Source: Osedax fenrisi (taxonomy: Eukaryota; Annelida; Polychaeta; Sabellida; Siboglinidae). From it: a DNA stretch of 64,000 bases. The notes beneath the pieces were generated by a model that did no database searches, was not told the origin of the DNA, and saw nothing but the letters and a program-made list of their open reading frames with translations. Made by a program: the position numbers and the translations under genes. The stretch is taken from contig OZ025240.1 in assembly GCA_964019155.1 (NCBI GenBank), forward strand, positions 18,463,521 through 18,527,520, in the 5' to 3' direction. Positions 14,707 to 27,333 of the stretch are shown here, piece after piece. Positions within the stretch are counted from its first letter, which is position 1. Every line of letters begins with the position of its first letter.

Positions 14707-17700
14707 CATACTATAGTATGCTATAGCATACAGTAATACCAAAGCTTTGATAATACCTATTCATAGCCTACTACTCATAGCACTATATATAGCTCTATAG
14801 AGTTATACGGCATATATTACAAAGTGAAACTTACGTTGTTGAACTGTTCTTGGTAGACTCGTTTAAACAATATCCTATTGTTGATGCCGGCTAGAGCGGA
14901 GACCACGCGGCGGATGTTGATCTCGCTGTCGATGTCAGCTGACAGGGCTAGGATACACTCGTGCGTGTTGCGCATGTCATCTTGAAGTGCTCCCGATATC
15001 AGCAGCGTCTTCTGGATGGGAATCTGAAGGCGCGTCGATGTATTCATTATATTAATTAATGTATTACGTACTATTAATGAATGTATTACGTAATCTATTC
15101 TTAGTCATACATGACTCATATATACCTATAGGTCATATAATCTATTTACATTAATTACATATAATTACAGTGATTTATATCTATTTTCAATTAGATATAT
15201 CTATATATATAATATTATTATTCGAGGTAGTAACCTGTTTACGAGTTCTGGCAGGGGGTGCAGAACTGTGAAGGTCGGCCTTGCTTAAAGACGGCAGTAA
15301 TTTCTTCTTATTCTTTTGCTCCTTATCGCGATATCAACATTAGTTAACTTACATAACATACCGTATATAGTATACACCGTATACCATAGTACCGACGGGT
15401 ACCCACCTTGTTCATGAACTCGTGCGATTGTTTAGCCACGAGGTGAGCGATAAGGGGGGACACTTTACCGCAGTGGTGCATTATCGCTTCGATCAGCTGT
15501 ATTCCCCTGGTCTTCTTGTACAGTCGACACACGGCGTTCATGTCGAACTAGCGATGACGTCATGGTAGTGTTACGTAACGATGCACGCGAGCGAGTCACG
15601 CATGAGTGATTACGATGTCGAGTCACGCATGAGTGATTACGATAGTCGAGAAGTATGACTCAGAGACTTGTTTACGCGCTGGCGTGTTTACAAATAATAT
15701 TATATTTCTATATTTTGTGATCCAATTAAATCATTATATATTACTATTATATAGTAATATAGTTTGTATATAACGATGATGTAACTTGCGATCAGAGATA
15801 ACAAAGATAACGCTGATATAACTTGCGATCAGAGATAATAAAGAGAACACTAACTTGGCTCTTCACTAGCAGCAGTTTGATGAGGTCGTAACTATTAGGT
15901 TGCAGGAGTGCGTGAAGTTTGTTTACGTAGTCCAGAAGGTTAAAGTTCACGCATTTCTCTGTATATGACGTTATCACGTTATCGGCAATTGATTATTAAC
16001 TATAGGTATATTATAAATATTATAATAGTAGTAGTGGTGGTGTCAAATTATTATTTTTTTTCTTTAACCATCTCTATATGTATTTTTCTTTAACCATCCT
16101 ATTAATATGTATTATATTTTATTTAACAAGTGTTTATAATTTCGTAAATATTAAGATTATAAAATAATATCATCATCTCGCGTTCATGCATTCATTAAGC
16201 GTATTCATAACTTACTTTTGATTAAATAATAGTTTATGAAGGTGTTTCAATAATAAATAATTATCTACAATATATAATTTGTTATTTGTAATTTATGACA
16301 AACCAAGAACATTAATGGATTCCACAAATCTTCTAGAACATCCGTCCTCTTTCGCAATGTGGGATATTGTTTTATTATCCGATATCTGAAAGTATTATTT
16401 TAATAATTATTATCATTATTTTAACTGAAATATATATATAGAAAATAACCGTCTTGAAATCAGTAAATAAGTTCTTAAGTTCGGGAAATGTTTTCTCCTT
16501 GAGGGAACTAATGAAAGGTCCGTGTTCTTTTGTAAATCTTACTTTCGGTTCGGCCTGTAGAATGTGTGTATTATGTAATCTATTGTTACTCTATCGCATC
16601 ATAATATTGCTCATATAAACATTGTATGTATGTGTATACAAATACACAAATATATATGTGTACAATGTACACTGTACATACAAACCTGCCATATCATTTG
16701 AGCTTCGATAGAATTGTTCAGTTCTGGTAATATCTAACAATGTATATTATATTATTTATTATATAATATATGTATATATATATATATAAATATAGTTATA
16801 TGTAATTTATAACTACATTTACACGTAAGCCGTATGACATTTTAGAAAGTTGATCGCTTCATTTAATATTAGATTACATTTAATAATATTATATGTATGT
16901 ATTACCAAAGTTATAGATATAGTATTTTTTAAATATAGAAAGAATACAATATTATACCTTTTATGTATTTAATATATTTATTAATATATTTATAAATGTG
17001 TATTCATGCAAATTAATTATTAATTATTATTTTAATGTTATATATAAGTTACTATACTGAATTTAATAAATATAATTTTATTTTAAAAACCTAAATTATT
17101 TAATAATCCTATGTAATTTTCTAAATTACATAATCTCATTCAATTGACACATTGAACTACAATTGTAATCATAATTATATTGAAAATCAAATGAAAATTA
17201 TGTTGAACTAATTGCTCACTATTTAATATATAGTAAGTGAATATTGATTAAATATTGTATTCAATATTAAAATTGTTTTACTATTATATTTAAGTTTTTA
17301 AAATAACATAAATGAAATTATATAATATATTATAATATATGAATTAATACTTTTCTACGGTATTACCGGTATTACTTACTATTCTAAGATACTAAATAAT
17401 ATAACAAAAAAATCGAATTAACATAATTCAATCTAAAATATATAAATTTAAATGTATCATCTGAGCTATATGTACCTAATATTCAAATGAAAATGGGAAT
17501 ACCCTATAGTTGAATTATAGTTGAATTATAGTTGAATCATATAATTGTTAATAAATGGGTCAATTGACCCATGTTGAGAACATACTTTAGGTAACTCATA
17601 CCCATTTTTGTTAGATAATGTAGATCACTTGACTTATATTTAAATAAATATAGGTCAAAACTCACACCACCTCTTTCACCCATATTTTGCTATAATATGT

Positions 17701-18672
17701 GTCATTTGATTCATTTATTTTTCTCGGTGAATGCATATATGTATTATATCATTTAAACGTAACCTAACCCAGTAAACAAAGGTTTCATTGATTGGTGTTG
17801 GATTAGGTGAACAACACGGTGACATACACCGTGCCAGATTACGTTCAGTGTCTAGATAGGTGTCAATGACATTGTGACAGAAGTTGTTTTTTGGTAATCT
17901 TTTTTTTATACAGTCACATAGTCGATGAAATATATATGGTCATGTAATGTATTTAAATACATTTCAATAACAAAGTTTACCAAAGTACCTATCACTTTTC
18001 ATACTCACTCTTAGTACTTCTTATGATTCAACTAAATCTTAACTAACTAATTTTCTAAGTAATAACCAGATAATTAACTAAATATAAATAACTAGTTATT
18101 ATAAACATCAACAATAGTATCCAAGAGATAGTACTATACAGTGTATAGTATACACTAACCTTACATAATGAGACCAATAAGAGTTTCACACTTTTGTCAG
18201 ACATATATTTGTAAATATCATCTTGAATACTAGTCTCAAACTCTATAATTAAAATGTAGTGTGTATAAGTGTATAATTATATATATATATATATATGTTG
18301 ACAAAGATATTGAACATTACTAACTTTTTTCATATATAGTGTTTAGGCCTTTATATGAATATTCTTGAACGAATAAATTAATTAAATAATTCACTTTCTT
18401 TTCCTGATAAACATTACATATGATACTATTATAAAGTATAGCTAATATTTACAACTATATATATATATAATGTCTATCAATGATATCATAAATATGTATA
18501 TATAAACTCATAATATTATATTATACAGTATAGGGTATTACAAGTATTAAACCTTTAGTGATGAATTAAGCTGTTCAATAAGATCGGTTTCATGATCAGC
18601 AAATAAACAATTTAATAGTGCAAAGTAATCTTTTCCCAGAGTATTACATAATTCTTGTTTTAAATCCTATTG

Positions 18673-18719
<47 letters not shown>

Positions 18720-20654
18720 ATGTATGTATATATTAATGTGCAATGCAAATATATAATATAACTTACATACACATTGTGCATACATAAATTACATGCATGT
18801 AATTTATATAATATATCTGTAGTACATGCAGTTGGTTTACTTGTTAAATATATGATAACATTTAGAGTAAAGAGTAAATAATACATATCAGGTATATGAG
18901 ATATAATTAATGTTTAGCTAATACTCCTGAATATAGAATATAATCTAAGATGTTTGGTAATTTTGAATGGTTTTAAGATTATTAGTTTTGTGATCTGGTT
19001 CATCATACAATAATACAATTTGTATTACTGATAACTTATTTTAAATTAGTGAATATTGTAGATATGTATGAGTATTCATTGATATTAGATTTGTTTATAG
19101 TAATTGAACAATTATAAATATATATAATGTAGTAGTAATATACCTGCCCTTATTTAACACTCACATTTCAGAAAATATTCAAACTAAACCCCCAACCGGA
19201 CCAACCCTTAAGAGGGGTTTCATTATCATTAATTAACCATGTCGTAGGTTTGTTTGAACTTCCTTGCGATCATGACTCTCTGCGTGTCTGTCCTGTTGAT
19301 CAGCGTCTTCAGGATGACTTCATCGGGCATAGCCAGTTGTTTACACGCCCTGTACAACTGGTGTACGTCGTCGTCTATTGTGGACTGCGGTAGTGGACAA
19401 GTGGACACGTGGGTAAGTGGACACGTTTATAAATAAAGGTACCTATACGCTATACTATATACATTTACGTTGAATCACAGATGCAAATATGTCTTCATTA
19501 GAGTGCTTATTGCTTTATAAATATTAAATTTGAGTTATGAAACTTCTATTATAACATTTATGACCTTCTGTGAGCGAGATAGCAAAACTTTCAAAAACGT
19601 CTACCATACAGGGTAGTTTATACAATGTAGGGCCAATAACCAAAAGGCTATATATATAGGTTACCTAGAATAGTGGTTATCAATATGTATTATAGATATA
19701 CTTATGTTTGTATGTGTGTATGAAATACTATAGTATTTTAATAGAATAAACGTATATATATACGATCAATTAATAAATTATAAAGTTTATCATGGAATAC
19801 TAATGTATAATATCAAATATAACATGTAGATTTAAAACAGGTGTAGTAGTAATTGTACATTTAAGAAGTAAACGATAATATAATACGTTATCTATAATAT
19901 TATTAAATATAAAATATCATTTTCAGATATATTCTATACATTCGCTTAATATTAAATTCGATTAATATTATTCTATTTAATATTAGAAATTAAGGGTAAT
20001 TGTCTCAACAAGCAGCAATGCTTCTACAATTATCCAGATACTTATACCTACATTTGATAATAATAATAATATGTACTATAAAATCGTAAGTAAATAGTAT
20101 ATGATAAATACTCGTATTAATACTCCTATTAATAATAAATACCTATTAATATTATATAATAAATATTATATAATAAATACCCATATTAATAATAAATACT
20201 CAGAAATATTAGATATATTCAGAATATTTCCAATAATGAAATGTAAATTATCGGTATTAATAATCGGTGTTATTCATTATCCATACGATACTAATGAATC
20301 ATAGTAGTATCGTATACATAATGAATCATCGTAGTATCGTAGCATAACTGTAGGTGGCGATACCTTCATGGAAACTATTCTCGGGAACTTAGCTGACGGG
20401 TAGGTGGTGGGTCTATCTGATTCTAGTCGCGAGGTCTACAAAGATAGCGTTAATGTATGTAGGTCATTAGTAGAGGTCAATAGGTCAACAGAGATCAGTG
20501 TGTGTGTACACTATAGTGAATAGGTATACGAACCGTGACAACGGATCTATCCCCGTCTTCTCTTGAATACTGTTAAGATAGTGAACACATTAACTATTTC
20601 TTGATTGATTTATATTATATTAACATATACTACATGCACAATGTGCACATATAA

Positions 20655-20698
<44 letters not shown>

Positions 20699-21418
20699 TA
20701 TTGATCTATGTAGATACGTATTTAAATAGTATTTACTAAATACATATTATTACACTGTTAGAAATAAATGGTATAACATTGATTAAAAAATGGTATAACC
20801 CCGTGGCGCCCTGGTATACCATTTACGGTATAACTAATTAAAAAAGTTATACCATATTTTATAAAAAGTTATACCATATTTGATATAAAGTTATACCATA
20901 GTTTATACCATATATTATATAAAGTTATACCATATTTTATAAAAAGTTATACCATATTTGATATAAAGTTATACCATAATTTATTAAAATGTATATTATA
21001 TAAAGTTATATCACAATTTATTAAAAGTTATACTATATTTTATTTAAATTTATATCAGTGTTTATAATAATTTACTATTCTATATTATTAATTTATATAT
21101 GGAATCGACATTTATAATGATAATTTATTTTCTAAAAACCACATATTTTGGTGTAACAATATTGTTTATTAACAGATACATTTTTAAATAAATAACGTGA
21201 TACAAAATTACATAAACAATTAATGTTTGTAGGACATGTTACGTGAAACAAATAAAATTAACAATACCACTTAATAAAATACGAAATAAATTATTTTGAA
21301 CGAAAACCAAACAATTATCGACACACATAATAAGCATCCTCTTTTCTGATATATGCATATATCCATGTATCCATGGAGTCATTATTTCCTGCAATTAAAA
21401 TTCAAATATTTATATAAG

Positions 21419-21506
<88 letters not shown>

Positions 21507-22346
21507 TACTAGAGTATGAATAATAATATTGTATATTATATAATAGTATAAATATGTATATTATAAGAAACTTTATACAGTTAATATCATATATGATAAT
21601 ACTATATAAAGTATACTTTATAATTGTATACTTTATATACGTTAGAATTGTAATTAGAAAAATCCAATATATTATATTAATTATTGCAGTTATATATATA
21701 ATAGAGAATACTATACTTTTGAATTAGCATACGAAAAATCATAAAATAACTATAATATTAAATCTATAGTTATTAAGTAATTATTAAGTAACCTTATCTT
21801 TATTTTCATTGTAAATTCATTTTTCAATAATTCGCAAACTCCCATCATAAAATATATGATTCCCGCATCTATTTTAGGAAATATTATATTATATATTTAA
21901 TTATACACTTTATAATCTATATTTGATTAAGGAAAGAAGGATATTGATAATATTTGTACAACAGTTAACATTATTTATATATACCTATTAGTAATATTAT
22001 TTAAATTTAATTACATTGTGAACTAAAAATAAAATAAATAATTGACCATATATGGATATTGGACTAATACTATCCATGGACTAATAAAATATAATTGCAT
22101 ATTTATTTTATATAGATATTTAACTAATGTTATTAATTAGATAACTAAATTACCTGTTTGATCAGTTTGCGTAGTAGCGATACCTAGTACATCAATATAT
22201 TCGTCTATATATTTGTGTATATACGTTATATGCTTTATCATCCCCATCAACTCACTATTCCTCTCCGGCAGTTTTTCTAATATTTTAAATGAAATTTGAA
22301 ATTCTGCAAATAATTCTACAGTTTCCTGCATATTAATGATTGGCAT
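8356..22346 (-). CDS. Octad (eight-repeat) annexin lacking canonical Ca2+ loops
   Basis: Exons in coding order: 22346-22154, 20416-20364, 19384-19238, 18666-18553, 18403-18325, 18242-18160, 16733-16686, 16554-16450, 16385-16304, 15958-15855, 15547-15407, 15321-15235, 15023-14835, 13345-13175, 12464-12303, 11590-11501, 10729-10663, 10058-9949 and 8487-8356 (TAA). All are GT..AG and phase-compatible, giving 718 aa (annexin A6 is about 670). Annexin repeats fall at roughly 84-169, 170-223, 229-301, 303-378, then a basic/proline linker (384-412), then 425-495, 500-565, 575-640 and 645-715. Typical helix patterns include VILKTLINRTDTQRVMIARK, EVLTYILCQRTLAQICLIF and the C-terminal YFKALLQG. None of the eight repeats keeps the GxGT loop that binds Ca2+ and acidic phospholipid, so membrane binding, if kept, should be Ca2+-independent (inference). 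Repeat 2 lacks a clear helix A. The first exon (aa 1-64) is the least certain. An alternative start of the second exon at 20435 with a tiny exon 20569-20534 also stays open in frame. Confidence 0.82.
8831..9878. mobile_element. Non-autonomous TIR element (GGTCGGTAATCGG type), degraded copy 2
   Basis: The left end GGGAAAGTCTCCTATTACCA and internal GGGGGGTCGGTAATTG and ACCGACCCCCT motifs match the element at 6199-7135. The right end is eroded, so the end coordinate is approximate. It lies in the last intron of the annexin gene. Confidence 0.6.
10404..10483. repeat. (TA)n then (GT)n microsatellite
   Basis: A long TA run passes directly into a GT run; TG/TA-rich sequence also precedes it from about 10280. 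Open frames here encode only alternating Tyr-Ile or Cys-Val. Confidence 0.95.
11208..11305. repeat. Paired inverted repeats in an annexin intron
   Basis: TTTCTAGCAAATATTTCCGG appears three times within 100 bp in alternating orientation, around ATTAATG and AAAATCAC spacers. It can fold into one or two hairpins and looks like a foldback element. No function is evident. Confidence 0.6.
11442..11500 (-). repeat. 17-bp tandem repeat abutting an annexin splice donor
   Basis: On the minus strand the exon ends AAG|GTTGTC at 11501. The intron then carries three tandem copies related to ATTACGTAATAGGTTGT. The first reproduces the donor-like AGGTTGT, and later copies decay to AGGCTGT and AGTCTGT. The array starts inside the donor consensus itself. 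Confidence 0.8.
11949..12012. repeat. (GT)n microsatellite
   Basis: About 32 uninterrupted GT dinucleotides in an annexin intron. Confidence 0.95.
12963..13026. repeat. (TA)n microsatellite
   Basis: Pure TA run in an annexin intron. Confidence 0.95.
13374..13663 (-). mobile_element. tRNA-derived SINE, copy 3
   Basis: Reverse-strand copy of the family at 2047: the body CATCCCATCC..GATGAAGTTTTCAC comes first on the plus strand, and the tRNA-like head (complement of TTTGGCTCAGTGG) ends near 13663. It is inserted about 30 bp upstream, on the acceptor side, of the annexin exon 13345-13175, in the same orientation as the gene. Confidence 0.85.
13845..13965. repeat. Minisatellite of CTAGTGGTATAACC-type units
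   Basis: Several tandem units built from CCACTAGTGGTATAACC and TATAGTGGTAT. They lie in the annexin intron between exons 15023-14835 and 13345-13175. Each unit contains a small palindrome (CCACTAGTGG). Confidence 0.8.
15774..15857 (-). repeat. Tandem repeat abutting an annexin splice donor
   Basis: On the minus strand exon 15958-15855 ends AGCCAA|GTTAGT. The intron then has two further units of about 32 and 37 bp, each ending TCTGATCGCAA and followed by GTTA. The CAA|GTTA donor motif therefore occurs three times in a row. Confidence 0.75.
21420..21503. repeat. (TA)n microsatellite
   Basis: Pure TA run inside the CACTG-ended element. Confidence 0.95.
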
Positions 22347-22767
22347 ATAGTTATCATAATTTTATAATATATATATATGTAATAATGTGAATGTTCTAAT
22401 ACAGTTTATTAATCAAAGCAAAGACCTGTTGAACATAATAATAATATAACATAATAATAATTATAATAATAATAATAGTACCTACCCAATGAGATGCAAA
22501 CCGAAGAATGAGGCAATCTCACCGAGTGGAATTTATTCTATAGACAAATAACGAAATATACTTTACAGACGATAACAATATAAAATACCAGAAAAATAAA
22601 CATTTACATGGCTATGGCTATAGACATATATGCATTTAACACAGAGCGAGACACCGAAATCAAGTTTAAAGTTTTATGTAGATATATCGATTTCTGTTAC
22701 GTAATGCTAAATGCATTTAAATGTATATTACATTAATCGATATACCTATCTACAACTTTGACTTTAT

Positions 22768-22769
<2 letters not shown>

Positions 22770-22839
<70 letters not shown>

Positions 22840-23068
22840 TATAATTATATTCTAACAATTTAATTATACATTATAAATAATATATAAATATATTATAAAA
22901 TTATATATTATATAAACTTTTATATTATTATATATAATATGATATAATTTGTATATATATATATAATGTAGTATAAATACTTTATGTATATTGTAATGTG
23001 TTGAAAAATAGATGCTTCTCATGTTGAGTGTAGAGTGAAAATAGAATATGTTAATAAATAAAATGGAA

Positions 23069-23125
<57 letters not shown>
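22770..23125. repeat. Two (TA)n microsatellites
   Basis: Runs at about 22770-22834 and 23069-23125, separated by AT-rich sequence. Confidence 0.9.
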
Positions 23126-23131
<6 letters not shown>

Positions 23132-23850
23132 TATACGAGTATACTCGAATAATTATAAGTATTTGTATATGAAATATAGGAAATATGTATATGTATACAT
23201 ATTTCCCTATGGGGAATCTATATAGTTTCTGAAAACCAGTTTAATTGCAATTAGAAGCAATACATGCTATGTCTATAATAATTTAACACAACAATAAGTA
23301 AACTGTTATATTAAGGATATTATGAAGGATACTATTATGAATTATATTCTTATACATTTTATTTTCAATCAAATATAAACTTAATTTTAAAATGTTATGG
23401 TATAACTGGTATTTCCATATTGTATACCATATAATTCATAAAGTTATACCATTATATTTAATAGCTAATATTATAACTACAAATTACAAATGTTATACCA
23501 TATAATTCGTAATCTTATACCATTTAAATTAAGCTATATGGTATAACTAAAAAAAACAAATGTTATACTATATAATTTGTGATCTTATACCATTTCAATT
23601 AATCTATATGGTATAACTAACAAAATCAAATGTTATACCATATAATATGTGATCTTATACCATTTAACGTAATTGTATGGTATAACTCGTATTTCCATAT
23701 GTTATACCATATATTTCATAATGTTATACCCTTATTTTTAACAGTGTAGAAGAATAATCTTATTAATCAAACCATAAATAAATGTATATAGAATAGTTCG
23801 TTGTGATTCTTATAATAACCATATATGGTTATAACCCATACACAGCGGCG

Positions 23851-24547
23851 TTAACTGACCGTGTTGTTTTGTAGGCCGAAGTCCTTTGTACTCATTGACC
23901 ACATGTCCATTATGTATTCGTGTTGAAAGTATTGTTCTTGCTGGGTGAAATCGATCCAATATTATAATACGAAATCGAATTATTAAACATATTGATTGCA
24001 TAATAGTTACATAGATTTTGCGAAACATTCTTTCGGAAAATCTTTGATAGTTATATATATATATCAGATATTCTAGTTAAAGCTAGAACTTATATTTATA
24101 TTATTAATATGTACAGCATTATTTAACTATCATATAACATATTATAGTAATCCAAGTAAATTCAACTTAACTTCAACCGTACCTTTAATACTTTACTCAA
24201 CTATAACTGAAACTATAAATAAGTGTATATGATTATAACTGATGAGTCATAACTCTAACTTTAACTCTACATCTAACTCTACCTCTAACTCTAACTCTAA
24301 TCGTAGCTGTACCCCTAACTACACCTCTAGTTAAACATCTTATCGAACACTCTACTAACAATACTGACAATACTGACAATAATGCTGAACACTGACCCAC
24401 TTATCGGCATTGTATTCGGGTTTGATGTTCTGTAGTCTGCGAGCTATTAATAGATTCTGATCCGCTATACGATCTTGTTCATTGAGACGATTGGATAGGT
24501 TCAAACTATAACACATCGTCACATAATATATAATACATTATATCACA

Positions 24548-24615
<68 letters not shown>

Positions 24616-24616
24616 G

Positions 24617-24655
<39 letters not shown>

Positions 24656-25206
24656 GATATATACATATGGGAGATTCTTAATTATGAGGACATTAAAAAT
24701 AACGTATTACATTGTATTATTTGTACACCTGCTTTTAATCTGCGATAAAATTAAGATATATGTTTTGTATTATTAATATTAATAAGTTACATAGGTATTT
24801 TTCGTGGTGATGACATTTGAATACACAATTTCGTATTTTAAATATAATTGTTATATTATCATAATAATTTTGTTTCAATCATACTTGAATTATTTACTTA
24901 TTACACATTATAAACTATTACCTGTATTACTATATTATTAATAGGATTACTATTACAATTATGATTATTATTATACATATTAGCTAATAATATTATGTAA
25001 TATATTACACTGCGTATACTATACGTATGTAGATATATGCAAACCTCTTCACTTCATAATCATTCCAGTTATCTAAATTGCTTCTGTTCGACATTATGAA
25101 CGACATTTTCTGGAGTAAAATCTGATTTTCTTGATCAATTTTAGCTTGCCGTTGTTCTTCTTTCTATGTATTGTTATTTATATGTATTAGTATTCTATAA
25201 ATAGCC

Positions 25207-25261
<55 letters not shown>

Positions 25262-27284
25262 GTATATATCTCACTAAGGGTGTGTTTTTAATATACATTA
25301 TAGTATGTAATTATCAATGAAAGTTTGAAAGGTAAATGTTGTATCAATATAATATATCAACTAACTGTACAGATTTCCTTAACTATATCGTGGACAGTAT
25401 ACTGTATAGGGGAAAGTGGACACCTAGTATACTAGGTACTCCGTATACGGACACGTTAATAATAAATGGTCTTAACATTTTATTACTCATTATTTTTATT
25501 CAAAAATTACAATATATTAATATTATATGATTATAGATATTATTGTGATTTTTAAATTTTATTTAATTTTTTAATTCCATAGATACCGGGGTGTCCGTAT
25601 TCAGTACCCATGTCCGAATACGAACAGTGTCCGTCGGACACCCCGTGTTATAATTCGGACACCCTATATATCACTAGATAAACTATATATTATTGATGAA
25701 TCAATCAGAAAAATTACAATTACATTATTTATAATTAATTTTATGAATAATTTATTCTAATTTAATTAGTTAATAATTTATTTATTTTTATTATTATTTT
25801 AATTAATAATACAATTTAAGTATCTAAATAATACACATTTTAGCTTTATTGGTGGTATTAATATTATAACGCACGCAATTTTTATGAAAATCAGAATAGT
25901 TCATACGCTGCGCGCTGATTGGTTATAGGGTGTATGTATTAAGATACCTAGAGTATTAGGGACTTATATGACCTCTAGATATGTGCTTATAACTTAATGA
26001 ATATTTGATAACAAATATAGAAATTATATATATATAATTTTTAGAATGCTTTATTTTTTAATATTATAGTGTTATATTTTATATCGATATATTTGTATAT
26101 TCTTTAAGGATTTAAGTTGAAATTTATTTTCATAAATTTAAAAACGTAAATAAAAAATCAGTTTATTAATTATGTAAGCAATATTTTGAATAATTAAAAA
26201 ATAAAAATACATTTTTAGACTATTTATATTATTAAGAATATTTTATTCATTAACATTTTTTGTGTATGATTTATGGTTTCAGAAATACCGAGGGTGTCCG
26301 TATTCGGTTACTTTCCCCTATAGCAATAGCTATAGCTATATATAGCTCTATAGGTGACACAGTTACCGTGAACAACGGCATATGCCAGATATAACACGTT
26401 AATATTACATGTAACGATTAGTAGTCTTGATTAGATCTAAAAATAGATTATAAATGTATTTAATTTAAATAAATATATATATTCAATTAAGTTGAATTCT
26501 AGTCAATGTATTTGAAACTATTTACAAAAAATTGTATATTATATAACATATATATATATATAAACATATATAAATAAGTGGACTGTCCAACTGTCCATAT
26601 TAAAACACAGCGTATTCAATCCTGCAAGTGTCCTGCTACAAACATCACGCCCTTAGTTTAAATTACGATATTAAATAAAAATAGATTATCATATTTAATT
26701 ATTTTGACAAATATGCTATCATCCCTTATTCAATTGTGTTAACGATTCATATGAAATATATACAATAAAAAGGTTTTTTTTTAAATTAAATATAACAACA
26801 TAATAATACAATTACATTTTAAATACAGACATATTTAATTGTATTAATTATGTTGTATTATGTAATGTATTCGAATATTTACTGATTACGTCATCTGGTA
26901 TTACTATATATGGTATTGTATGCACATATAGTAAAGCTACTATAAAGTTACTATACATAGTTCTATGTAAACTATAGTATGTGTAACACATACATATATG
27001 TATACGTGTGCACGTTTATGAATCAATGAACTTTGTATTGCACCCGCGAACCTGTCCTATAGACAAGGCTAATCTGTAGACATGGTTAATCTGGGTTTAA
27101 CCTTTCTGCCCCCTAATATCGTCCGGTCGATAATACGGGCTTCTATAATTATAATTATCAATTATATATCTATAGGCACGCGCCGTGCAGTACGGTTTAA
27201 TGTATGCAATGTATACAATGCATAGTTATTAGTGTTGTGATACTATTAGTTTTGATTATATACACATATTATAGACTTAATATT

Positions 27285-27333
<49 letters not shown>

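Larger units (their letters stand above)
20753..23746. mobile_element. CACTG-ended TIR element with GGTATAAC subterminal repeats
   Basis: The left end CACTGTTAGAAATAA and the right end (complement of CACTGTTAAAAATAA) are inverted copies flanked by TA on both sides. Both flanks are packed with short GTTATACC/GGTATAAC motifs in both orientations (20.78-21.04 and 23.39-23.73 kb). CACTA/EnSpm-like elements have such subterminal arrays, though TA flanks are also seen in Tc1/mariner. The interior is AT-rich and holds the proposed first annexin exon (22154-22346). No transposase was recognised. It could instead be two opposed copies that each lost one end. Confidence 0.65.

Noticed and set aside
20534..20569. 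12-codon exon candidate upstream of the annexin repeats
   Set aside because: It has acceptable AG and GT ends and is phase 0, but has no start codon. The alternative joining 22154 to 20416 gives a complete protein from an ATG. Kept only as an option in the annexin entry.
24240..24340. Interstitial telomere repeat
   Set aside because: The hexamers are variable CTCTAA/TAACTC, not TTAGGG; more likely a simple repeat beside the exon.
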